From contig CABRNM010000022.1 of the NCBI GenBank assembly GCA_902472315.1, positions 1 to 20,632 of the forward strand: a stretch of 20,632 nt of DNA. Direction: 5' to 3'. The translations under genes and the position numbers were made by a program. This DNA is from an uncultured Collinsella sp. GTDB taxonomy: Bacteria; Actinomycetota; Coriobacteriia; Coriobacteriales; Coriobacteriaceae. The stretch's first letter is position 1. Each line of letters starts with the position of its first letter. The notes below the pieces were generated by a model. The model saw nothing but the letters and a program-made list of their open reading frames with translations, did no database searches and was not told where the DNA came from. Positions 15,145-20,632 of the stretch are shown here, piece after piece.

Positions 15145-16428
15145 CTAAATCGTCTCGAGGAAGGCCTCGATGCGGGTCTGGAGCTGACCGGCATCCTCGC
15201 CGGCGTAGTCGGTCGTGATGTGCATAAACGGGATGCCGGCCTCCTCGGCGGCCTTCTCCACAGCAAACGACTCCATCTCGTAGAGCGTGCAGAACTGCAG
15301 GGCCACGTCGACGATGCCGTCGGCATGCAGGTCCTTGGCCATCTGGACAATGTCCTTCATACGCTGGTCGTTGGGCGTAAAGACAGCGCAGTTGATCTTA
15401 AAGTAGCGCTCGGCAATGGCATCGAGCATCTCGTCGACCGTCTCGCCGGACTCGTCGACCAGGTCCTTGTAGTAGCGCGAGCCCGTGCAGGACTCCTCGC
15501 CTACCACAACGCCGCCGGCCTTCTCGATAAGGTTGAACAGTTTCCAGTTGGGGACAGCCATGGGCGTACCGGTGTACAGGATGCGCTTGGTCCCCTTGGG
15601 CGCCACGCCCTCGCCGGCCTCGACACGCTGCTCGCACTCAGCCGCCATCTCGTTGATGGCTCCGGTCAGACGCGGCGTGTCATCCATAAAGGCGGCCTGC
15701 ACGGTCAGCAGGCTATCGAGACCGCTGATGGGCGCCGGGTCGGCAGCGCGCGTGGCAGCGAGGCGCTGCAGGGCGCGACGCTTCTCGTTGACGGCGTGGA
15801 TGGCAGCCTTCAGGCGCTCGGGCGTAATCTTGACGCCGCACTCTTCCTCAATCTTGGCGGCAAGCTTTTTAACCTCGGCCTTCCAGGTCACGAGCGTCGA
15901 CTCGTCGTGTACGTTGGGAATATCCATGACGTACATGTTCTTTTGCGTGGCAAAAAACTCATAAGCCTTCTTCTTGCCATCGCAGGTGTTCTCACCCACC
16001 ACCAGGTCACTCGACTCAATGTAGGGGCAGACCTCGCCCAGCTTAAAGCCGGCAAAGCTCTTGATAAGCGGGCAGGTGTTACGCGGCAGATGCTCCTCAA
16101 CCTTGTCCGTTGCCCAATCAGCGCCAGAGCACAGGCCCACAGGAATGCCGTCACAGGCAAGTACGATCTCCTCGGGCACGTAGACGCAGAACGAACCGAC
16201 GATCTTGGTGGCCTCGCCGGCCTCCTTCTTGTCGAGCATCTCCTTAATACGGCCGCTGTGGATGTTGGTGGCGACAAAATCCAGGTAGGACGTGGACTTG
16301 GGGCGATTGTTCTGCGTCAGGAACATATCGCCGTACATCTGGCCCACGGCGCCCAGCAGCATGTCGTGGTCGGCAAGATTCATGCCGAGGCTCTCCCACA
16401 TCGGATGGAAATCGAATTCTTCAGCCAT
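15145..16428 (-). CDS. Double-cubane-cluster reductase paralogue, DCCP2
   Basis: A 427-residue paralogue of DCCP1 in the PF06050 family, with about 40 extra N-terminal residues (MAEEFDFHPMWESLGM...). The six candidate cluster cysteines are kept: C119 (NTCPLIKS), C134 (EVCPY), C149 (ENTCDGKKK), C314 (ESCTG), C347 (NCAVFTPND) and C380 (QFCTLYEME). In contrast the TGCP cysteine of DCCP1 is Thr (T288) and C273 is Gly (G310); QACHTF is replaced by QFCTLY, removing a His near the cluster. This implies a different substrate pocket. The ATG at 16428 has GAGAGGGGAAC, the same 11-base site as DCCP1. No activase is adjacent; the one near DCCP1 is the likely partner. A long structured leader precedes it. 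Confidence 0.9.
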   Translation of the reverse strand: MAEEFDFHPMWESLGMNLADHDMLLGAVGQMYGDMFLTQNNRPKSTSYLDFVATNIHSGRIKEMLDKKEAGEATKIVGSFCVYVPEEIVLACDGIPVGLCSGADWATDKVEEHLPRNTCPLIKSFAGFKLGEVCPYIESSDLVVGENTCDGKKKAYEFFATQKNMYVMDIPNVHDESTLVTWKAEVKKLAAKIEEECGVKITPERLKAAIHAVNEKRRALQRLAATRAADPAPISGLDSLLTVQAAFMDDTPRLTGAINEMAAECEQRVEAGEGVAPKGTKRILYTGTPMAVPNWKLFNLIEKAGGVVVGEESCTGSRYYKDLVDESGETVDEMLDAIAERYFKINCAVFTPNDQRMKDIVQMAKDLHADGIVDVALQFCTLYEMESFAVEKAAEEAGIPFMHITTDYAGEDAGQLQTRIEAFLETI

Positions 16429-16473
16429 GGCGGTTCCCCTCTCGAACCAAAAATGAATAGCTACGGTATTGCT

Positions 16474-16503
16474 GCACGGTGGGTGGCGAAAACCCAGCCG
16501 TGC
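16474..16503 (-). other. Hairpin in DCCP2 leader
   Basis: GCACGG/CCGTGC and TGGG/CCCA pair with one bulged base around a 9-base loop, about 45 bases upstream of the DCCP2 ATG. No T-run follows immediately. It is the hairpin nearest the gene in a leader of more than 200 bases. Confidence 0.55.
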
Positions 16504-16566
16504 TCAAACCCGGGATTTTGGGGAACCTGCTTTGCAGCTGATTATTTAGTTGTGCGTCGTCTCTCC

Positions 16567-16600
16567 CGGAGCCGTGAACATACCTGCTCATATGCGGCTC
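16567..16600 (-). other. Hairpin overlapping the end of the leader ORF
   Basis: GGAGCCG (16600-16594) pairs with CGGCTCC (16573-16567), with an inner CATA/TATG pairing. The left arm lies in the last codons of the small upstream ORF, whose TGA is inside the loop. A ribosome finishing that ORF would melt the stem. Confidence 0.55.
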
Positions 16601-16656
16601 CGAGCCATATACAGGGCGCGCGCGGCAACGCGACGCGAATATGTCATCTGCAGCAC
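16588..16656 (-). CDS. Candidate 22-codon leader ORF upstream of DCCP2
   Basis: A near-perfect Shine-Dalgarno AGGAGG (16670-16665, in AAAAAAGGAGGG) is placed 7 bases before a GTG at 16656. The frame runs 22 codons to TGA (16590-16588); an internal ATG is codon 4. The peptide is Arg/Ala-rich (SRRVAARALYMARSR in the middle and end) and resembles no protein I know. Its last codons form one arm of a hairpin. A TATAGT at 16694-16689 could be a -10 box placing the start of transcription just before it. It lies 159 bases upstream of DCCP2. It may be a regulatory leader peptide or a genuine small protein; chance is not excluded. Confidence 0.45.
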   Translation of the reverse strand: MLQMTYSRRVAARALYMARSRI

Positions 16657-16764
16657 CGGCGCACCCTCCTTTTTTCTTATTGAAGGAAACTATATCAGCG
16701 GTCATCATCCAGACGAACACCGCCGACACGTGTACGACAGCTTCGGGATGCGAGCATCTCGCTG

Positions 16765-16791
16765 TCTGATAAATAGTTATCAGATTGATAA
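16765..16791. promoter_or_regulatory. Palindrome cluster of TGATAA half-sites
   Basis: TCTGATAA-atag-TTATCAGA (16765-16784) is an 8-bp perfect inverted repeat. It overlaps a second, TTATCA-gat-TGATAA (16777-16791). Three TGATAA half-sites thus alternate in 27 bases, about 350 bases upstream of DCCP2. An unrelated GATGC-GA-GCATC palindrome follows at 16747-16758. This looks like an operator for a dimeric regulator; the regulator is unknown. Confidence 0.5.
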
Positions 16792-16834
16792 GATTTTGTC
16801 ATCCCCGATTCGGCGAATGGCGACCCGCTAAGGA

Positions 16835-16863
16835 GCCGGACGGCCAAAAAGCCGATTCCCGGC
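16835..16863 (-). terminator. Weak hairpin after modC
   Basis: GCCGG/CCGGC and CGGC/GCCG pair around CAAAAA with an unequal internal loop, about 20 bases after the modC stop. The following minus-strand sequence (TCCTTAG) is a poor T-run, so termination would be partial. Confidence 0.35.
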
Positions 16864-16880
16864 CGTACCCGCACGCCGCG

Positions 16881-17951
16881 CTATCGGCAAACGAGATGAA
16901 TCCTGCTGGCATCAAAATGCATGCGCAGGGTCTCACCCGCCTGTGGCAGCTCTTCCACGGGTACACTCACCTTATTCACCTTCCACTGCAGACGTGTGGG
17001 CGCATCGACGCGCGGCACGTCCAGCAGCACCAGCCGCTCAAAGCGCGAATCGCTCACACGGGCCACGTGCAAATCATAGCTGTTGCGGCCCCGCTCCGCG
17101 CGATTGTCAACATGGAAGTAGCTTGCGCGAATGCCCAGGTACGCTGCATTATCGGGAACCTCGCGACCCACGTTAAAGGTCATGCCCCAGTCGAGGGCCT
17201 CAACTTCTTCGTCGCCGATCTTGCGCGCCCGGCTTGTGTTCTTGCAGCCGGTTAGGCGCAGCGCCGCCAGCGTCTGTGGGCGGCGGACCACATCCTCGAT
17301 GGAGCCGACCTCCTCAACATGCCCGTCGTGCATCACGCAGATACGCTGGCACAGGCGGCACGCTTCGTCGATGTCGTGGCTCACGTAGAGCACGGTGCGG
17401 TTGCATACATCGAACAGGTCGAGCATGTTCTGTTCGAGCGCGCTCTTAAGATAGGAATCGAGCGCGCTCATGGGCTCGTCGAACATAAAGATACCCGGAT
17501 GCGCCGCCACCATGCGCGCAAGCGCCACACGTTGCTGCTGACCGCCCGAGAGTCGCACGGGATAGCGGTCGGCAAAGTCGGCCAGGCCGAAAATGCCCAG
17601 ATAGCGCTCCGCCAACCTTTTACGCGCGGCGGCGTCGCCCGCATCCTTTACACCGGCACATACGTTATCGGCAACCGTCATGTTGGGAAACAGCTGATAG
17701 TTTTGGAACAACAGGGCGCATTTTCGCTCCTGGGGCGACAAGTTAACGCCCGAGGCCGAGTCAAAAAAGGTCACGCCGTTGACGACAATCTTGCCCTCGT
17801 CGGGCGTTTCCACACCGGCAATGCAGCGCAGCGTACAGCTCTTGCCACATCCGGAGGCACCGAGCAGCGCCACGCGCTCCTCGCCGGCCTCAAGCTGCAT
17901 GTCGAGCACAAACCCGGGATAACGTTTCTTAATATCCAAAACGAGCGACAT
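16881..17951 (-). CDS. modC: Molybdate-type ABC importer ATPase ModC
   Basis: A 356-residue ATPase, the normal ModC size. Residues 31-38 are Walker A GASGCGKS, the Q-loop is LLFQNYQLFPNMTV, the signature is LSGGQQQRVALAR, Walker B is IFMFDEPMSALD and the switch is YVSHDIDEAC. The C-terminal part (about 235-356) is a TOBE/MOP-like regulatory region that in ModC binds oxyanion and gates transport. The ATG at 17951 is 3 bases after the modB stop, with GGAGG in the end of modB. Its place after modA and modB fixes its role. Tungstate cannot be excluded as the substrate. Confidence 0.92.
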   Translation of the reverse strand: MSLVLDIKKRYPGFVLDMQLEAGEERVALLGASGCGKSCTLRCIAGVETPDEGKIVVNGVTFFDSASGVNLSPQERKCALLFQNYQLFPNMTVADNVCAGVKDAGDAAARKRLAERYLGIFGLADFADRYPVRLSGGQQQRVALARMVAAHPGIFMFDEPMSALDSYLKSALEQNMLDLFDVCNRTVLYVSHDIDEACRLCQRICVMHDGHVEEVGSIEDVVRRPQTLAALRLTGCKNTSRARKIGDEEVEALDWGMTFNVGREVPDNAAYLGIRASYFHVDNRAERGRNSYDLHVARVSDSRFERLVLLDVPRVDAPTRLQWKVNKVSVPVEELPQAGETLRMHFDASRIHLVCR

Positions 17952-17954
17952 AGC

Positions 17955-19397
17955 TTATCGACCTCCCTGCGGCGCCGCATCATCGCGCATGAGCTCGGCC
18001 AGCGCCTCGCGATCGATACGCAAGGCATCGCCGCCCGCCGGGTCGAGCGAATCGCCCTGTCCGGCGAAATCTTTGGCCTGTTTGCGCTCCGCACGGGAAA
18101 GGCCCCGCTCGCGATACTTTTGCGAATGCGCCGTATACATGTTGATGAACAGGATGACTAAAAAGCTAAAGACAATCACGACCACGACCCAAAAGAGGGC
18201 TACCGACGTGTTGCCGCCCATCCACTCAAAGTAGATGGCGATGGGAATGGTCTGCGTAATACCGGCGTAGTTGCCCGCAAAGAACAGCGTGCAACCAAAC
18301 TCGCCCATCGCGCGGGCAAAGGCGAGCACCGTGCCGGCGGCAATCGAGGGCCAGCCAAGCGGCATCATAAGCTTGGTAAAGATGCGACGCTCGGACCATC
18401 CCAGGGTTCGCGCGGCGTCGAGCATCTGCGTGTCGAGGCTCTCAAAGGCGCCAAGCGCCGTACGGTAGACCAGGGGAAACGACACCACCACGGCAGATAT
18501 CACCACCGCGGGCCACGTAAAGACGATCGAGACGCCGTGCGCGATAAGCCACCGACCGACCCCGGTCGAGCGGCCAAACAGCATGAGGAGTAGAAAGCCA
18601 CAGACCGTGGGCGGCAGCACCATAGGAATGGTAAAGACCGAGTCGAGCAGGCCCTTGATGCGACTCGAGGTACCCATAGTCTTCCACGCGGCGAACAGGC
18701 CCAGCGCAAAGGAGATCAGCAGGGCAAGGCCGCTCGTTTTTATGGACACCCAAAACGGGCGATAGTCGATGTCGCCCAAAAAGGAGGCCAGAGAGGTCAA
18801 GGGCCCCTGCTCATCCCGCAACACGACAGACGATGCCTCTACCATTTGAGCGCTATCAAGCCAACGCGCGCCGCCTTTGGCATCACCCGAGGCTGATGCA
18901 ATCACCACATAGCGGTCCCCATCCGCACCGCGCTCGTCAAAGCCATAGGTATCCCCGCCGGCATCAAACGTTGTTTCCGCCGTGACATACCAAGGAAGAT
19001 CCACGTCCCCTAGCTGCGCGCCTCCCATGCAGTTTGCGCTGTCGAGCTCACAAACGAGGGCCTTGAGACTCGATACGCACTCGTTGTCCTGCGGATCCAA
19101 TCCATACTTCTCGACCGCCTTGGGCGATATCCACGCCACAACGCGATCGGCAGCAGGCGCCACTACAAGGTCCACGTCCTCGTCAACGGGAAACCGGTAG
19201 CCCTCAGGCTGACCCTCCATGGCACGAGCGGTCCCCTTGGCCAACCGCTCAAAACCCTCGATCCCATAGGAAAGCCCATGAGCGGTCGCAGCAACCTGGG
19301 CCCCGTCCTCAGCGTCCCCAGCAAACGCAAATCCCGGCACCCAGCAAAGCGCGAAGGTCAAAGCACAGGCGACAAGCATGCGGAATCTATTAAGCAC
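17955..19397 (-). CDS. modB: Molybdate-type ABC permease ModB with extra secreted N-terminal domain
   Basis: A 480-residue protein, about twice the usual ModB length of roughly 230. Residues 1-26 are a good signal peptide (cleavage after AFA). Residues about 27-210 form a hydrophilic extracytoplasmic region with Cys at 107, 116 and 123 that I do not recognise. From about 218 onward it is a normal five-helix ModB core: FTIPMVLPPTVCGFLL, FTWPAVVISAVVVSFPLVYR, the EAA loop MLDAARTLGWSERRIFTKLM (about 325-344) and FARAMGEFGCTLFFAGNYAG. A hydrophilic cytoplasmic tail of about 50 residues ends it. The start is GTG 19397, with GGAG six bases upstream and the signal peptide immediately after; earlier in-frame codons lack these. 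Outside-N topology of the ModB core fits a secreted domain in front. It lies 68 bases after modA. Confidence 0.9.
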   Translation of the reverse strand: MLNRFRMLVACALTFALCWVPGFAFAGDAEDGAQVAATAHGLSYGIEGFERLAKGTARAMEGQPEGYRFPVDEDVDLVVAPAADRVVAWISPKAVEKYGLDPQDNECVSSLKALVCELDSANCMGGAQLGDVDLPWYVTAETTFDAGGDTYGFDERGADGDRYVVIASASGDAKGGARWLDSAQMVEASSVVLRDEQGPLTSLASFLGDIDYRPFWVSIKTSGLALLISFALGLFAAWKTMGTSSRIKGLLDSVFTIPMVLPPTVCGFLLLMLFGRSTGVGRWLIAHGVSIVFTWPAVVISAVVVSFPLVYRTALGAFESLDTQMLDAARTLGWSERRIFTKLMMPLGWPSIAAGTVLAFARAMGEFGCTLFFAGNYAGITQTIPIAIYFEWMGGNTSVALFWVVVVIVFSFLVILFINMYTAHSQKYRERGLSRAERKQAKDFAGQGDSLDPAGGDALRIDREALAELMRDDAAPQGGR

Positions 19398-19465
19398 GAA
19401 AAGCTCCAAGCGAATACAAGGACGGAGTGAGACACAAAACGATGGAATTATCGCGCCAAGCCGCA

Positions 19466-20341
19466 CTACGCGGAAAGCTCAAAGCCGTACTTGGCCCAAA
19501 TCTTCTGGGCCTTTTTGTTGGTCAGACAGAAGTCGATGAACGCCTTGGCTTCGTCGGCACGCTCGGAGCTCTCGGCAACGGCACCCGGATACACGATGGG
19601 CTTGTGCGAGCCCTCGGGACACACGAAGGCCTCCTCGATGCCGTCGTAGCGGAAAATATCGGAGCTGTAGACAAATCCAGCCACGCAGTCGCCTGTGGAC
19701 ACATAGGCGGCGGCGGTACCAACTTTGTCGGCCAGTGCGACCTTGTCGGCGATCTCGGGAGCATACTCGCCGTCGTCGCCCTCGGTGCCGGTATAGAGGC
19801 CCACGGAGGCCAGAGCCTGGTTGGCGTACTTTCCGGCGGGAACGGTCTTGGCGTCGCCGATGGCGATCTTGCCGTCCAGATTTGCGACGTCGGCGATGGC
19901 CTCGACCTTGGTGTCGGAGCCCTCGGCGCGAATGATCACGAGGTCGTTGACGAACATGTCCTCACGCGTGTCGGCGTCGACGAGCTCGGCGGCCTCGGCG
20001 TCGTCCATGGTGCCCTTGGAAGCCGTGATGAGCACGTCGACGGCGGCACCGGCGCGCATCTGCTCGACAAGGTCGCCAGACGCTTTAAACTGCGTGTCGG
20101 CAAAGGTGGTGCCGGTCTGCTCGGTGTAGAGCTCCTGAACCTCGGGCAGGGCCTTCTCGAGCGAGTTGGCGGCAAAGACCTGCAGCTCGACGGTTTCCTT
20201 CTTGGAAGAGGCCTTGGCGGAGCCGGCATCGGATCCGGCCGGCTCGGACGTCTTGCTGCCCGAGCAACCGGCAAGACCAAGGCCGGCAGCGGCGACAGCA
20301 GAAAGCGAAACGAATCCGCGGCGAGAAACCATATCGAACAT
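19466..20341 (-). CDS. modA: Molybdate-binding lipoprotein ModA
   Basis: A 291-residue extracytoplasmic oxyanion-binding protein. The N-terminus has a Tat-like SRRGFVSLS (R7-R8) and lipobox LAGC with lipidated C26. The mature part shows the ModA pattern: VFAANSLEKALPEVQELY, FKASGDLVEQMRAGAAVDVL, FVNDLVII, KTVPAGKYANQAL, STGDCVAGFVYSSDIF and PIVYPGA. It would deliver molybdate (or tungstate) to ModB/ModC. The ATG at 20341 is chosen because AAAGGG lies 7-8 bases upstream; a TTG two codons earlier is too close. A perfect TATAAT lies about 60 bases upstream. Confidence 0.94.
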   Translation of the reverse strand: MFDMVSRRGFVSLSAVAAAGLGLAGCSGSKTSEPAGSDAGSAKASSKKETVELQVFAANSLEKALPEVQELYTEQTGTTFADTQFKASGDLVEQMRAGAAVDVLITASKGTMDDAEAAELVDADTREDMFVNDLVIIRAEGSDTKVEAIADVANLDGKIAIGDAKTVPAGKYANQALASVGLYTGTEGDDGEYAPEIADKVALADKVGTAAAYVSTGDCVAGFVYSSDIFRYDGIEEAFVCPEGSHKPIVYPGAVAESSERADEAKAFIDFCLTNKKAQKIWAKYGFELSA

Positions 20342-20387
20342 GTTCAACCCTTTCGAACGCTATGCCCGGGCACCCCGCCGCGGGCTT

Positions 20388-20453
20388 TAATCTGCAATCA
20401 GATTATACTTCTGCGCGAATAATGATAGTGAAATATTATTCTCGTCAGAGAAT
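20388..20453 (-). promoter_or_regulatory. modA promoter with two palindromes
   Basis: A perfect -10 TATAAT lies at 20407-20402; a matching -35 is poor (TTCACT at 20432-20427, 19-base spacing). TAATCTG-CAAT-CAGATTA (20388-20405) is a 7-bp inverted repeat that covers most of the -10 and the start site. ATTCTC-GTCA-GAGAAT (20438-20453) is a second inverted repeat just upstream of the -35 region. A weak -35 plus flanking palindromes suggests regulated expression, for example by a ModE-like or other oxyanion or redox regulator. Neither site matches the E. coli ModE box closely. Confidence 0.6.
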
Positions 20454-20494
20454 ATAGTTTCAAATTACCGTGCACCTCGGCGTCGATTCGGCGG

Positions 20495-20531
20495 AAAACA
20501 AAGGCGGAGCAGCCGTTCAGGTCGCCCCGCC
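20495..20531 (-). terminator. Intrinsic terminator of the upstream gene
   Basis: GGCGGGGC (20531-20524) pairs with GCTCCGCC (20510-20503), eight pairs with one G-T, followed on the minus strand by TTTGTTTT. It lies about 14 bases after the stop of the partial gene at the right edge and separates it from modA. Confidence 0.8.
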
Positions 20532-20544
20532 GCAGGTAAACCGC

Positions 20545-20632
20545 TTAGTTGGTATGTCCGCCGCCCGCCGTCATCTGCGCCGCATGCTCCAGCTGGTCTG
20601 CTATGGCCTCCCAGCTTTCGCGGGCGGCCTTC
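20545..20632 (-). CDS. C-terminal end of an unidentified protein (partial)
   Basis: The minus strand is open from the right window edge to TAA at 20547-20545, giving about 28 residues such as ARESWEAIADQLEHAAQM and ending GGHTN. The composition looks like a helical protein tail, and a terminator follows at once, so a real gene end is likely. There is too little sequence to name it. The gene is on the same strand as modA but is separated from it by the terminator. Confidence 0.6.
   Translation of the reverse strand, partial: KAARESWEAIADQLEHAAQMTAGGGHTN

Noticed and set aside
13206..16683. Long plus-strand open frames opposite the binding-protein and DCCP2 genes
   Set aside because: They mirror strongly recognisable minus-strand genes and have antisense-type composition.
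16421..16729. A 102-codon minus-strand frame spanning the DCCP2 leader
   Set aside because: It has no ribosome site at its start, no recognisable domain, and runs across hairpins into the DCCP2 start. The 22-codon frame in another phase has a far better ribosome site.
16429..16880. Molybdenum-cofactor riboswitch or tRNA-Sec in the leader
   Set aside because: I could not find a cofactor-riboswitch core or a long extra-arm tRNA with anticodon TCA; only simple hairpins are present. A covariance search would settle it.

Overview
The window looks like a chromosomal piece of a high-G+C obligate anaerobe. Gene content and style (Tat-type lipoproteins, double-cubane reductases, a selenoprotein SelD, clustered tRNAs with encoded CCA) fit a Coriobacteriia member such as Collinsella or a relative. 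The taxon is an inference from content, not a database result. Every gene I accept, and both tRNAs, are on the minus strand, so transcription runs from high to low coordinates.

Layout in transcription order. The last codons of an unknown gene (20545-20632) end in a terminator. A molybdate-type ABC importer modA-modB-modC (20341-16881) follows, with a perfect TATAAT and palindromes at its promoter. ModB carries an unusual secreted N-terminal domain of about 190 residues. A 452-base gene-free leader (16429-16880) holds a TGATAA palindrome cluster, a 22-codon upstream ORF with a near-perfect Shine-Dalgarno, and two hairpins. It precedes a double-cubane-cluster reductase (DCCP2, 16428-15145). A five-gene oligopeptide/dipeptide/nickel-type ABC importer (binding protein, two permeases, two ATPases) fills 14960-9707.

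Next comes a seven-gene run, 9630-3181: a second double-cubane reductase (DCCP1), its BadF-type ATP-dependent activase, a GT4 glycosyltransferase, selD, yedF, a DUF3343 Se/S-carrier-like protein and a cysteine desulfurase. Spacing is tight or overlapping from the activase onward. SelD is itself a selenoprotein: an in-frame TGA (codon 17) sits in the catalytic Sec/Cys position and a SECIS-like hairpin lies downstream, so a standard gene caller would truncate the gene. The run ends at a strong intrinsic terminator (3124-3157).

The left end holds brnQ (branched-chain amino acid carrier), tRNA-Pro and tRNA-Gly with a consensus promoter, and an AbiEi-like gene lying between two near-identical long palindromes whose outer flanks are also mirrored.

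How the genes may work together: cysteine desulfurase, DUF3343 protein and YedF would mobilise and carry sulfur/selenium; SelD would make selenophosphate; the activase would fire electrons into DCCP1 and possibly DCCP2; Mod proteins would bring in molybdate for Mo (perhaps Se-dependent) enzymes encoded elsewhere. The translational coupling of a glycosyltransferase to SelD, and the presence of ATP-dependent reductases in the same run, suggest a selenium pathway that is not fully described. A structured element between DCCP1 and the activase shows pairing that makes sense only on the plus strand, antisense to the operon.
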